64,000 bases of DNA from DATJMJ01 sp035503915 (GCA_035503915.1 DATJSU010000022.1:124001-188000); one strand, 5' to 3'; positions 17,660 to 26,435 are shown, counted from the first letter of the stretch. Translations and numbers: made by a program. Notes: a model not told the origin generated them from the letters alone.

Positions 17660-18679
17660 TCAGAGCTCGAAGACGATCTTGTGCACTGTCCGGTCAGCCT
17701 GCAGGGCCTTGAGAGCTTCGGCGTAATCGTCGAGCGCGAAGCGGTGGGTGATCAAACCGTCGGTGCGGGCGCGTCCTGTACGCAGGGCCTCGATGGCAGG
17801 AAGGAAAGACCTGATCTCGGCAAAGGACCCCTTTATAGTGATCTCGCGGCGGAACACGTCATATGGGTGCACCTTGACCACGTCGTCGGGGTCGGTGACC
17901 CCGTAGAACATGACCGTGCCCCCATTGCGTGCCAACGGGACGCACTGTTCAGACACCGTTGCCGCCCCGGTGGCGTCGACGACGATGTCGAAGCCGCCTC
18001 CAGATGCCGCCATAAGCCGCTTGACGTCGCCGAGCAGGTCGTTACGGTCCATCAGGAACACCTTGTCAATGCCGAGCGCTGTCGCGCGCTCGAGCTTGAA
18101 CGCTGAAGAAGCCGCCACCGTGACGCTTGATGCTCCACCGTGCGCGAGGAACTGCGACAGCAACAAACCGGTTGGGCCTGCCCCGAAAACCAAGGCGCTG
18201 CTACCGGGACGAGCTTGGAGGGTCTCCAGGCCGTGCATGGCGCAGGAAGCCGGTTCCGTGAACACCGCGGTGTCGAGGTCGATGCCGTCCACGGAGAAGA
18301 CGAGCTCGGCTGGGACGCTGACGAACTCGGCGAACGAGCCAGGCCAGTTGGTCCCCATCCCCTTGAGGTTCACGCACAACAATGGCCGGCCGGCCCGGCA
18401 GTACTCGCAGCGGCGGCAGTTGACGTTGGGGTTGACCGAGACGTACTCGCCGACATGGAAGCCCTCAACCCCCTCACCGAGGGACTCGACCGGCCCGACG
18501 AGCTCGTGGCCCGGTATGAGCGGGAACTCAGCGAAGAACTTTCCTTCGTGTATATGGAGGTCGGTGCCGCATATCCCGGTCTTTTCGATGCGGACCTGTA
18601 CCTCACCTGCCCTGACCTCGGGCGTGGGGACTTCTCTGACGGCGAAATGACGAGGTGCGTCGTAGACGACGGCCTTCAT
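17660..18679 (-). CDS. Zn-dependent medium-chain alcohol/polyol dehydrogenase
   Basis: 339 residues. GroES-like N-terminus with ICGTDLHIHEGKF (catalytic Zn Cys) and IPGHELVGPVE (His-Glu). The structural zinc loop CRRCEYCRAGRPLLC has all four Cys. The NAD-binding Rossmann turn is ALVFGAGPTGLLLSQ. Resembles sorbitol/L-threonine-dehydrogenase-type MDRs acting on polyols. The ATG at 18679 has AAGGAGG five nt upstream, so the longer open frame up to 18886 is rejected. Internal gene of the polyol operon; exact substrate unknown. Confidence 0.9.
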   Translation of the reverse strand: MKAVVYDAPRHFAVREVPTPEVRAGEVQVRIEKTGICGTDLHIHEGKFFAEFPLIPGHELVGPVESLGEGVEGFHVGEYVSVNPNVNCRRCEYCRAGRPLLCVNLKGMGTNWPGSFAEFVSVPAELVFSVDGIDLDTAVFTEPASCAMHGLETLQARPGSSALVFGAGPTGLLLSQFLAHGGASSVTVAASSAFKLERATALGIDKVFLMDRNDLLGDVKRLMAASGGGFDIVVDATGAATVSEQCVPLARNGGTVMFYGVTDPDDVVKVHPYDVFRREITIKGSFAEIRSFLPAIEALRTGRARTDGLITHRFALDDYAEALKALQADRTVHKIVFEL

Positions 18680-18723
18680 GGGTACCTCCTTGCTGGGGGG
18701 TTGAACCTCTTGCCAGGGGTCGG

Positions 18724-18776
18724 CCTGCTTGGTAGCAGTTGAACCTGCTTGGTAGCTGTCGAACCTGCCGGGCAGG
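18724..18776. repeat. 20-bp direct repeats plus palindrome in operon spacer
   Basis: Two near-identical 20-bp units beginning CCTGCTTGGTAGC (18724-18743 and 18744-18763), followed by the palindrome CCTGCC-G-GGCAGG (18764-18776), in the 97-bp spacer between the FGGY kinase and the alcohol dehydrogenase. Could be a processing or regulatory site, or simply a duplicated spacer. Confidence 0.65.
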
Positions 18777-20213
18777 TCATGTCGGGGTTGGGGCCGCGGG
18801 TCGCGCCCTGAGCTGGGTTGTCGCGCTAGTCCCCAGCGAGCGCGGCGAAATGAGCTCGAGCTGGGGCCCGGGGAACTCCGCGACATCGCCGTGGGCCCCG
18901 GCCGCCAAAGAGGCGAGCAGCGCGGCGCCTCGAGTCCCGGCTTCTTTTACCACCGGGTACGACAGGGTCGGGAAGACTTCGGACTTGAGGGTCGTCAAGA
19001 GAGGGTTACGCGACCAACCCCCGCTCATTCGTACCTCAGCTATGGGGCCGCCGAGGCGCTCGAGCCCGTCGAGGAGCCATCGCGACCTGGCGACCGCGGA
19101 GGCCATGGCCGTCCACCAGGCCCGTTCGGGCCCGGCCGATATCTGGCCACCTATTGGTGACGGGACCTGTGGCAAGCCGGTTGGGCCAACCATCACCCGG
19201 GCCTGGGGCAGACCGAGGGCGAGCGCCGGTTCATCGAGGTCGCTCAGGCCGTGGCGGCTAGTCACCCCGCACTGCTCGAGCACTTCGACGAGGTCGAGCC
19301 CGAACGGGAACCCGCCCATCAGGCAGTAGTGCCGAGGAAGAACGTGGCACCCGACCATGATGCCGAAGGGGATGCCAGCGGCAAGGTCCAGGTCCGCTCT
19401 CATGGGCACGGCCCTAACGAGTGCCTCGGCCGTGCCGCAGTCGTCCATTACCTGGCTCGGTTTGGTTACGCCGATCCCAACGGACGCGCACGGGTGGTCG
19501 TGGCCGGCGACAGTGAGCACCGTTCCTTCTAGGCGCTCGAGCGCGCAAGGCAGGTCGTGCGCCCGGCCGAAGAAGGCCCCGGCCGAGCGTACTTCGGGGA
19601 AGATCGTGCGTCTTACGCCAGCCCAGTCGAGGGTCTCTGCCCACCACTGCCGGGTTGGTACCGACAGGGCGCCGGTCCGTGAGGCGAGCGATAGCTCAGC
19701 CGCGCTATCCCCACCGAGGCGCGAGACGACCCAGTCCGCTACAGACAGGACGCAGGTGGCGCGCCGGGCATCGGCCACATTACGCATGAGCCAACGCAGC
19801 GTCGCGATCGTGGGGATCTGCGCGGTACCGAGCCCGGTGGCCCGGCCAAAGCGCTCGGTGCCAAACTCTGACTTGAGCTCGGCGAGGTCGTCCGCGGCGC
19901 GCCGGTCAAACCAGGCGATCGCCGGGCCAACCGTCGAGCCAGCCCGGTCTACAAGCACGGCCGTTTCGGCCAAGCTGGTCACACCAACACCGAGGACGTC
20001 GCCGGCCGGGACCTTGTCGAGGACCTCCGAGACGGCCGCCACGGCCCCGGCGAACAGGTCGTCTGGGCGAGCATGGCCGCCGGTCGCTTCACGTTGCCAA
20101 ATCGTCGGCACCGCGGCTTGCGCCACCTCAGTGCCCTCGAGGTCTACGACCCCCGCCTTGGTAAGCGTCGTGCCGACGTCGATCCCCACAAACAGGGACC
20201 GCCCCGTTGTCAT
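18777..20213 (-). CDS. FGGY-family carbohydrate kinase (second, non-xylulokinase)
   Basis: 478 residues. VGIDVGTTLTKAGVVDLEG is the FGGY ATPase start and AIAWFDRRAADDL the substrate-loop region. LTVAGHDHPCASVGIG and a C-terminal VRMSGGWSRNPLL signature are present. It lacks SGQMHG, so it probably acts on a different ketose or polyol than the xylulokinase downstream. Its start overlaps the stop of the upstream LacD-like aldolase by 4 nt, suggesting that the two act in sequence: phosphorylate, then cleave, a ketose phosphate. Sugar identity not determinable from sequence. Confidence 0.83.
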   Translation of the reverse strand: MTTGRSLFVGIDVGTTLTKAGVVDLEGTEVAQAAVPTIWQREATGGHARPDDLFAGAVAAVSEVLDKVPAGDVLGVGVTSLAETAVLVDRAGSTVGPAIAWFDRRAADDLAELKSEFGTERFGRATGLGTAQIPTIATLRWLMRNVADARRATCVLSVADWVVSRLGGDSAAELSLASRTGALSVPTRQWWAETLDWAGVRRTIFPEVRSAGAFFGRAHDLPCALERLEGTVLTVAGHDHPCASVGIGVTKPSQVMDDCGTAEALVRAVPMRADLDLAAGIPFGIMVGCHVLPRHYCLMGGFPFGLDLVEVLEQCGVTSRHGLSDLDEPALALGLPQARVMVGPTGLPQVPSPIGGQISAGPERAWWTAMASAVARSRWLLDGLERLGGPIAEVRMSGGWSRNPLLTTLKSEVFPTLSYPVVKEAGTRGAALLASLAAGAHGDVAEFPGPQLELISPRSLGTSATTQLRARPAAPTPT

Positions 20214-21154
20214 CGCAGGCGGCCGGCCTCCACGGCCTCGGTCCAGGGGCGCGCGCGGCCATCCATCACTGCGACCGACATCTCCAGGCGGTCACGTCCC
20301 GTCGTTGATAGGAAGTGCCTACGGTCTTCGCCGGCCAATGCCGCGGCTTCTTTCCAGTACACCCGCCCGGCAATGAACCCCGACGCCCCGCCCTCGTCGC
20401 AGGCGGTCCTTACTGCCTCCAAGAACTCCTCGAGAGGTACTCCGGCCGAGAGCACTGCCCAGGGCACGGTCACTGCGTCCGCCACCGCACGGCAACCTCT
20501 CGCGTCGCTCGGGTATTCCAACTTCAGCAGGTCGGGCCTAGTCTCGCTCAGTACCCGAGCTGACTCGACGATGAGATCGGCGCGCCGGCGGGCATCGAGC
20601 GGCCCCTCTCCGGGGAGCGTGTAGAGCAACGTCTCGATAACCGAGGGCACGCCTGCCGCCGCGCAGTCCTCGACCACTTCCCTGACTACCTCGACAACCT
20701 CGGCCACGAGGTCAGGCTCTCCTGGTCCCCGCACTCGGTCGGGGCGCATCTCGACGAAGAGCTTGAGCGCCTGCCCACCAATATCGCTTACCCACTTCGC
20801 CGTTCGCGTAGGGTCGCGCCGCGCCCGCGGTTCGCCGTTCCAGGTGCCCCGTTCGGCTGCCTCCGCGGCGACGAGCATGCCGCACCCAGGTGCCATTGCT
20901 CCCGCTTCGACCACCGCGGGCACACCGAACTCCGGGTCGAGCAGGACGGCGCTAGCGGCCGGGCTCAGGGCAGCGGTGACGTCCACCTTGAACGAGCGCA
21001 CATCTTCTGGGCTCGTTGGCTGGTCGGCGGCAGCGAGCATCCTGCGCAGGGTGTTGCGCTGGTCGACGGCAACAATCGCCAAAGTGCCGTCAGACCTGGC
21101 GATAGGTCCCAGCCCCGCCCTCGAGCGCTCATTTGTTGACGTGTTGTCCGACAT
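20210..21154 (-). CDS. LacD/YihT-type class I aldolase
   Basis: 314 residues, TIM-barrel aldolase of the tagatose-1,6-bisphosphate / sulfofructose-phosphate group. LAIVAVDQRNTLRRML near the N-terminus, AVLLDPEFGVPA, and DLLKLEYPSDARGC, which contains the Lys expected to form the Schiff base. GASGFIAGRVYWKEA near the C-terminus is the phosphate-binding region. Cleaves a ketose (bis)phosphate to dihydroxyacetone phosphate and an aldehyde. First catabolic gene after lacI, 53 bp away. Whether the substrate is tagatose-, fructose- or sulfofructose-phosphate is unknown; no other sulfoquinovose genes are seen. Confidence 0.8.
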   Translation of the reverse strand: MSDNTSTNERSRAGLGPIARSDGTLAIVAVDQRNTLRRMLAAADQPTSPEDVRSFKVDVTAALSPAASAVLLDPEFGVPAVVEAGAMAPGCGMLVAAEAAERGTWNGEPRARRDPTRTAKWVSDIGGQALKLFVEMRPDRVRGPGEPDLVAEVVEVVREVVEDCAAAGVPSVIETLLYTLPGEGPLDARRRADLIVESARVLSETRPDLLKLEYPSDARGCRAVADAVTVPWAVLSAGVPLEEFLEAVRTACDEGGASGFIAGRVYWKEAAALAGEDRRHFLSTTGRDRLEMSVAVMDGRARPWTEAVEAGRLR

Positions 21155-21207
21155 GTTCCTGCATCTCCTTGTTTGTTCCGGTCGTCCCTCTTGGTCACCT
21201 TGTCTGC

Positions 21208-22305
21208 TCAGGTGACATCTCCCAGGCGCGGTCCGTCGCCTCGAGGCGCGCTCCGTGCCCGGCCCGTCACTTCCCTGCCCTTTGGGTGGGCGGCCCTCGT
21301 TGGGGGCGGGATCTCGCCCGAGCCGCGTATTACGAACGTCGTGGGCACAACGACGTGCTTTGGCGGCGAACTTTCCCCGCGGATCCGTTCGAGGAGCAAT
21401 TCCATAGCGGTCCTTCCCATGAGGGCAGGGTCCTGGCGAGCGACGGTCACGGCAGGGGTGAGGAATGCGGCCATAGGGAAATCGTCGAAGCCCACGAAAG
21501 CCACGTCGGTCCGGGCGTCACCGTGTAGCTCGCTCACTACATCGAGCGAGGCGACAGCGTTCGCCGAGAGCACGGCGGTTGCGGGGTCCCTGAGGCCGAG
21601 CACCTTGGTAAGGAAAGGCGGGTGATCACGGGCAGGGCGATGGTGAGATACGACGAGGTCGCCGTCGTAGGCGATGCCGGCATCGGCCAGTGCCGCCCGG
21701 TAGCCCTCCAGCCGCCACTGCAAGGGCAGACGGTCGAGGGCAGTCCCTACGAAAGCGATGCGTCGATGACCATGCGAGATCAGGTGGGCGGTCGCGCGTC
21801 GTGCGGTGCCGGTGTTGTCGATCAGTACCGAGTCCGCTTCGGCGCTGCCAGAGGGGCGGTCGACGAACACGACGGGAACACCTCCGGCGCCGATCGGGAG
21901 TCGCTCGGCGGCGAAGTCCAGGTGGCTGGGCCTGGCGATGAGCCCGCACACGGAGCGGTGGAGAAGACCGCTTATGACCGCACGTTCCTGAGCGGCGGAT
22001 TCGCCGACGCTGGCGATGATGAGGAAAAGGCCCGCCTCGCGCGCCGCTTCTTCAACAGCTTCTGTCATGGACGCGAAAAACGGGTCGCCGATCCTCTCGA
22101 CCACGAGGGCGACCGCCTCGTCGCGCCCCGTCCTGAGTGATCTTGCCAATGGGTTGGGACGGTAACCGAGCACCTGGACCGCATCGAGCACCCGCTTCGC
22201 GGTTTTGGCGGTCACGTTGGGCTCTTCGTTGACGACGCGTGAGACGGTCTTGATGCTCACCCCGGCTAACGACGCGACGTCCGACAAGGTTGGTTTCGGT
22301 GTCAC
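21208..22305 (-). CDS. LacI-family transcriptional regulator
   Basis: 365 residues. N-terminal LacI helix-turn-helix TLSDVASLAGVSIKTVSRVVN (about 6-26) with hinge YRPNPLARSLRTG. A periplasmic-binding-protein-like effector domain follows (about 65-330), including VPVVFVDRPSG and HRRIAFVG. Probably represses this operon and the divergent ABC importer through the palindrome at 23133-23144. Its start overlaps the upstream P-loop kinase stop. The C-terminus (about 335-365) is an unconserved Arg/Pro tail. Confidence 0.92.
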   Translation of the reverse strand: MTPKPTLSDVASLAGVSIKTVSRVVNEEPNVTAKTAKRVLDAVQVLGYRPNPLARSLRTGRDEAVALVVERIGDPFFASMTEAVEEAAREAGLFLIIASVGESAAQERAVISGLLHRSVCGLIARPSHLDFAAERLPIGAGGVPVVFVDRPSGSAEADSVLIDNTGTARRATAHLISHGHRRIAFVGTALDRLPLQWRLEGYRAALADAGIAYDGDLVVSHHRPARDHPPFLTKVLGLRDPATAVLSANAVASLDVVSELHGDARTDVAFVGFDDFPMAAFLTPAVTVARQDPALMGRTAMELLLERIRGESSPPKHVVVPTTFVIRGSGEIPPPTRAAHPKGREVTGRARSAPRGDGPRLGDVT

Positions 22306-22988
22306 GGTGTGCCCCCGGGTACCAGAGCCGCGCTTGGGGCCCCAGCTCCCGCCGGCGCCGGGACTTCGCCCGAGAGCCCGAGACCCAAAAGAGCTCTGTC
22401 GACTTGCGCCGGGGTCGCCAGCGTGCCGTCGAGCGCGAGGTGTGGCACTTTGGGAGGTGCCTGAGCCCCCAAACGTCGCGCGGCTTGCGGGCTTGCAAGC
22501 TTGAGGTGGTCACGAGCCGCACCCCGAGAGCGGAGCCGCCGGAGGATCACGGGCGCCGGGCAATCGAGGTAGACCAGCGCCACCGCCTGCGAACGGGTAC
22601 TTGAGCCTGGGGCCGCGGGGGCAAGCCTGTCGACGGCAAGCCTGTCGACGAGGTTGCCCCACGCAGCCGGCTCTGCCATCTCGCGGGTGAACGGCGCGGC
22701 GAGGACAACCCCCCAGCCGATGGACATGTTTGCCCGGGCAGCGTCTACGAGCGACGCGTAACGCGCGTCGCGCAGCTGCTTGCCGGCGCCCTCCTCGTCG
22801 AAGGCGTGCTCGGCCTTGCCGAGCAGGCTCAGTGCGGCTGCGCTGAGCGAGCCGGTCACCTGGTCAAGGTCGAACAAAGCGAAGCCGAGCCGGCGAGCGA
22901 GCGCCGTTGCGAAAGTTGTTTTGCCGCACGCTGGCGGCCCGGCGACAACAATCACAGTAGGCCGGTCAGGATCCCGATCACCCCCCAT
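22302..22988 (-). CDS. Small P-loop kinase (AAA/gluconokinase-like)
   Basis: 228 residues from the ATG at 22988, which is preceded by AAGGGAGG. Walker A GPPACGKTT (about 17-25) follows a hydrophobic strand. FDLDQVTG and ALVYLDCPAPVILRRLRSRG resemble Walker B and the lid region of small-molecule kinases such as gluconokinases and shikimate kinase-like enzymes. It has a short internal 15-bp duplication (VDRLAVDRLAP). Heads the minus-strand polyol operon directly behind the regulated promoter, so probably a sugar or sugar-acid kinase; substrate unknown. Confidence 0.7.
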   Translation of the reverse strand: MGGDRDPDRPTVIVVAGPPACGKTTFATALARRLGFALFDLDQVTGSLSAAALSLLGKAEHAFDEEGAGKQLRDARYASLVDAARANMSIGWGVVLAAPFTREMAEPAAWGNLVDRLAVDRLAPAAPGSSTRSQAVALVYLDCPAPVILRRLRSRGAARDHLKLASPQAARRLGAQAPPKVPHLALDGTLATPAQVDRALLGLGLSGEVPAPAGAGAPSAALVPGGTP

Positions 22989-23030
22989 ACAGCCTCCCTT
23001 GCGTCGCGGTGCGTGCCAGCCTCTTCGGGC

Positions 23031-23078
23031 GTCGCTTCGACACCAGGTCGCTTCGACTCCAGGTCGCTTCGACACCAG
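23031..23078. repeat. 16-bp direct repeat, 3 copies, in divergent promoter region
   Basis: Three adjacent copies of GTCGCTTCGACACCAG (one mismatch in the middle copy), just upstream of the TTGACA box and within the leader of the minus-strand operon. Possible activator sites or a spacer expansion. Confidence 0.8.
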
Positions 23079-23093
23079 GTCACTGCGACCGCC

Positions 23094-23144
23094 TTGACAA
23101 GCTGAACCTCACCTGTTAGTTAAGTTGGGAAAGACAACGTTGTC
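23094..23144 (+). promoter_or_regulatory. Promoter with overlapping LacI-family operator
   Basis: TTGACA (23094-23099) is a perfect -35 box. A weaker -10 candidate (TTAGTT/TAGTTA, about 23116-23122) sits 16-17 bp downstream. The perfect palindrome GACAACGTTGTC (23133-23144) follows at the expected start point. A central CG inside a palindrome is typical of LacI/GalR-family operators. The position between the lacI-containing operon and the ABC importer suggests repression of both. Confidence 0.72.
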
Positions 23145-23158
23145 AAGTTGTAGGGGGG

Positions 23159-24079
23159 GTGGGATTGAGCGCGTTGGAGGTAAGTACGCCTGTCGCCGGC
23201 GAGCGGGTACCCGTCATCGCCACGCGCGGGATCACGAAGCACTTCGGCAGTGTCCAGGCCCTGCGTGGCGTCGACTTGGAGGTCTATGGGGGAGAAGTTC
23301 TAGGGCTCGTGGGCGACAACGGCGCTGGGAAGTCCACCCTCGTCAACATCCTTTCGGGCTCGTTCCAGCCCAACTCCGGGTCCATGTTCGTGGACGGCAA
23401 GCAGGTGACGTTCGCTTCTTCCCTCGAAGCTCGCCGCGCGGGGATCGAAACTGTCTACCAGGATCTCTCCCTCGCCCCCGACCTTTCGGTGTGGGCGAAC
23501 ATATTCCTCGGGCGCGAGCAGACGGTCAAGGGCCCGCTCCGGCTGGTCGGCTGGCTCGACCGCAAGGCGATGGCGCGTGACGCGGAAGCGGACCTGGAGA
23601 GGACCCGCATCCGGATCGGCTCCGTGAAAGCTCTCGCCGGCAGGTTGTCTGGTGGCCAGCGCCAGGCCATCGCGGTCGGCCGTGCAGTGGCATGGGGGTC
23701 AAAGGTGCTGCTCATGGACGAGCCAACGGCGGCACTGGGCGTCGAGCAGCAGGCGAAGGTCGGCGAGCTCGTGCGTTCGGTGAGCGACCAGGGCGTCCCC
23801 GTCCTCCTCATCAGCCACAACCTGCCGCAGGTCCATGCGCTTTGCGACCGGGTGGTGGTGCTCTTCCAGGGCAGGGTTGTGGCCAACCTTCGCCCCGCTG
23901 AGAGCTCCGTGGACGACATCGTGAGCTGGATCACGGGAGCTTCTCTGGCCGCCACGACGGCGGCATTTGGTGCGCTGTCCAGGGGAGCGAGCCACGACGG
24001 CGAACTGAGCCACGACGGCGAACTGAGCCACGGCAGCGAACTGAGCCACGGCAGCGATCCAGGCCACGATGGCGATTAA
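23159..24079 (+). CDS. Sugar ABC transporter ATP-binding protein (single ATPase domain)
   Basis: 306 residues. Walker A GDNGAGKST, signature RLSGGQRQAIAVGRA, Walker B VLLMDEPTAALGV and H-loop LISHN are all intact. Most similar in pattern to the single-domain ATPases of ribose/fructose-type importers (FrcA-like), not the two-domain RbsA. Energises uptake with the permease that follows, overlapping by 11 bp. The C-terminus carries a repetitive acidic tail, SHDGEL/SHGSEL units, encoded by 18-bp repeats (about 23990-24060). GTG at 23159 directly follows a G-rich stretch; TTG at 23165 is an alternative with better spacing. Confidence 0.92.
   Translation: MGLSALEVSTPVAGERVPVIATRGITKHFGSVQALRGVDLEVYGGEVLGLVGDNGAGKSTLVNILSGSFQPNSGSMFVDGKQVTFASSLEARRAGIETVYQDLSLAPDLSVWANIFLGREQTVKGPLRLVGWLDRKAMARDAEADLERTRIRIGSVKALAGRLSGGQRQAIAVGRAVAWGSKVLLMDEPTAALGVEQQAKVGELVRSVSDQGVPVLLISHNLPQVHALCDRVVVLFQGRVVANLRPAESSVDDIVSWITGASLAATTAAFGALSRGASHDGELSHDGELSHGSELSHGSDPGHDGD
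23991..24058. repeat. 18-bp tandem repeat encoding SHDGEL/SHGSEL tail
   Basis: About four copies of an 18-bp unit beginning AGCCACGACGGCGAACTG, the last two with GGCAGC instead of GACGGC. They end just before the permease start at 24069. In frame. Confidence 0.85.
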
Positions 24080-25139
24080 GCTTCCTGCCGCGCTTAGCCC
24101 TGTAGGGGCGGTGTCCCCGAACGCAGGGCCAGAGGGAGGGCCTCCGCCCCCGCGGCGTTCGGCCGTGCTGCGCGCTGTCGACCGTGTGGGTGACTTCTGG
24201 ATCGTCGGGGTCCTGGTCGTGATGGTGCTCGCGTTCGGGCTCAAATCTCCGGACCACGACCTGTTCACCAGGGCCAGCTGGCTCAACACCTCTGACTACG
24301 CGGTGGAGTTCCTGATCCTGGCGGTCGGGGAAACCTTCGTTATCATCACCGGCGGCATCGACCTGTCGGTCGGTGCCATCCTCGGCTTCACTGGGATGGT
24401 CTCGGCCGCGGTGATGCAATCGATGCTCAATGGCGGCGATAACAGCCTTCTCACGACGGTTGTCGGTTTCGCCGTCGCCCTCCTGCTCGGTGCCGTTATC
24501 GGGTTCGCGAACGGGTACCTGATAACGCGCCTCAAGCTGCCGCCTTTCATCGTCACGCTGGGGAGCCTCACCGCCATCGGCGCTGCCCCCGCTTTGATAA
24601 ACGGGGGCAACGAGATCGCGACTCTACCGAGCCAGATCACCACTATCGGCAGTACCGAAATCGCGAACTGGATCTACGTGACCTTCGTGATCGCGGCAGT
24701 GGTTTGCGTCGGCATGGGCTTCGTGCTGCACCGCACCCGTTTTGGCCTACGAACCTACGCAATAGGCAGCAATAACCTCGGGGCACGCCGCGCCGGTATC
24801 AACGTCGACACCCACCTCGTCCGCGTCTACACCATCTCTGGTGTGCTCGGTGGCCTGGCCGGGATGATGGTCACGGCGAATTTCTCCGTGGCTTCGCCCC
24901 TTGCCGGCACCAACGATGAGCTCAACGCCATCGCCGCCGTCGTCATCGGAGGAGCAAGCTTGTTCGGTGGCCGGGGCCACATGCTGGGCACGGTCGTGGG
25001 CACCTTCATCATTGCTCTTCTTGTCACCGGTCTAGTGCTGGTGGGAGTGAGCGGCAGCTGGCAACAGGTCGCGACTGGCATAATCATCGTCGCTGCTGTG
25101 GCGGTGGACCAGGTGCGCTTGCGCCTGGCCGAGCGGTGA
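24069..25139 (+). CDS. Sugar ABC transporter permease (RbsC-like)
   Basis: 356 residues with about nine membrane segments. GGIDLSVGAILGFTGM is the conserved RbsC-family motif. FVLHRTRFGLRTYAIGSNNLGARRAGI and IAAVVIGGASLFGGRGHMLGTVVG are the cytoplasmic coupling and C-terminal motifs. The first ~35 residues are a Pro/Gly-rich cytosolic extension. Forms the membrane channel for the importer; translation is coupled to the ATPase gene by overlap. Confidence 0.93.
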   Translation: MAIKLPAALSPVGAVSPNAGPEGGPPPPRRSAVLRAVDRVGDFWIVGVLVVMVLAFGLKSPDHDLFTRASWLNTSDYAVEFLILAVGETFVIITGGIDLSVGAILGFTGMVSAAVMQSMLNGGDNSLLTTVVGFAVALLLGAVIGFANGYLITRLKLPPFIVTLGSLTAIGAAPALINGGNEIATLPSQITTIGSTEIANWIYVTFVIAAVVCVGMGFVLHRTRFGLRTYAIGSNNLGARRAGINVDTHLVRVYTISGVLGGLAGMMVTANFSVASPLAGTNDELNAIAAVVIGGASLFGGRGHMLGTVVGTFIIALLVTGLVLVGVSGSWQQVATGIIIVAAVAVDQVRLRLAER

Positions 25140-25295
25140 GAGCTCAAAGGGGTTGTCCCCTGTGGCCCTCTGTCAAAATGCGCCGGCCGTCAATCCCGGG
25201 CCCGAGGCTCTGAAAGGGTAGCCAACGGCCTTGTAGCACCACTGGCTGAGGGACCAACCACCAGCCAGCACAAACAAGAAAGGAAACAAATAGAA

Positions 25296-26321
25296 ATGCG
25301 CAAAGAGAACTCAGGCAAGGGCAGGGGGTGGCGTTCCCGGCTGGCAACGGCTGGTGCCGCTGCCGCCTTGGTGTCCGCGACGTTGCTGGCCGGCGCTGCT
25401 GGGCCAGCATCAACCGCGGCCAGCGCAGCGACCAAGCACTACACCTTCCTGCTTATCCCCGGGCTCACCGTTGACCCCTTCTACATCACGATGCACAACG
25501 GCGCCGCTGTCGAAGCAGCCAAGCTCGGTGTGACCCTGAAATGGGCGGGCGCGACACAGTTCTTGGACACCGACCAGATCCCCGTGGTCAACTCAGAGTT
25601 GGCGAGCAAGCCCGATGCGCTGCTTATCGCCCCCACTGACGACGTCGCTCTTTTCAAACCGATCGACGCCTATGTGAAGGCCGGCATCCCGGTCATCGCA
25701 GTGGACACGACCCTCAAAGACACTTCGATCCTCACAGCGGCCATCAGCTCAGACAACTACCAGGGCGGCGAGGCGGCGGCCGACACCATCGCCAAGCTCG
25801 CCCACGACAAGGGCCAAGTCGCCGTGATCAACGTGATCAAGGGTGTTTCCACCACGGACCTGCGCCAAGCCGGCTTCCTCGCCGAGATGAAGAAGTACCC
25901 CAACATGCAGGTAGTTGCAACTGACTACGACCAGGACTCGCTCACGACAGCGGAGTCTTTGGCCCGAGGCCTCATCCTCTCCCATCCCAACCTGGTGGGG
26001 ATCTTCGGCACCAACCTCTACTCGGCTCAGGGCGCCGGCCAAGGCGTCATCAAGGCCGGCGACAAGGGCAAGATCTTCGTTGCCGGCTACGACGCCGAGC
26101 CAGCGGAGGTCACCCTTCTCCGTGAAGGGGTCGTCAACATCCTGGTCATCCAAAACCCGGCCCAGGAAGGCTCCCTGGCCGTCCAGTACGCCTACGACGC
26201 GGTGACTGGCAACAAGTCCGCGATCGTCAAGTCGACGCTCCTGCCCAACGTGGTGGCCACCACCGCCAATATGAACGACCCGAGCGTCAGCAAGTACTTC
26301 TACCAGACCAAACTGAGCTAA
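25296..26321 (+). CDS. Sugar ABC transporter substrate-binding protein (RbsB-like)
   Basis: 341 residues. Sec signal peptide (about 1-45): Arg/Lys-rich start, Ala/Leu core and an SAA-type cleavage region. The mature part is a periplasmic-binding-protein type 1 fold: PGLTVDPFYITMHNGAAVEAAKLG, ISSDNYQGGEAAADTIAKL, LVGIFGTNLYSAQGAGQGV. Binds the imported sugar or polyol outside the membrane. ATG follows AAGAAAGGAAA. Separated from the permease by 156 bp containing a short AGGGG/CCCCT hairpin (25147-25160), which might set differential expression. Confidence 0.92.
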   Translation: MRKENSGKGRGWRSRLATAGAAAALVSATLLAGAAGPASTAASAATKHYTFLLIPGLTVDPFYITMHNGAAVEAAKLGVTLKWAGATQFLDTDQIPVVNSELASKPDALLIAPTDDVALFKPIDAYVKAGIPVIAVDTTLKDTSILTAAISSDNYQGGEAAADTIAKLAHDKGQVAVINVIKGVSTTDLRQAGFLAEMKKYPNMQVVATDYDQDSLTTAESLARGLILSHPNLVGIFGTNLYSAQGAGQGVIKAGDKGKIFVAGYDAEPAEVTLLREGVVNILVIQNPAQEGSLAVQYAYDAVTGNKSAIVKSTLLPNVVATTANMNDPSVSKYFYQTKLS

Positions 26322-26341
26322 CTGGCTCGTAATTCCGCCCT

Positions 26342-26370
26342 GCCCGCCCCGACAGTTGCCCGGGGCGGGC
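26342..26370 (+). terminator. Strong GC hairpin after the substrate-binding protein gene
   Basis: Perfect 10-bp stem GCCCGCCCCG / CGGGGCGGGC with a 9-nt loop, 20 bp after the stop codon. No T-run follows, which is common in high-GC actinomycetes. Likely the end of the importer transcript. Confidence 0.65.
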
Positions 26371-26435
26371 CGCGGCCGGGCCTCCTCCCCGAAGTTAGAG
26401 AGCCGAGACTGAGGCGCGATATACCATCAGCATTT

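Noticed and set aside
16437..17726. 429-codon plus-strand open frame
   Set aside because: Antisense to the xylulokinase gene, no motifs.
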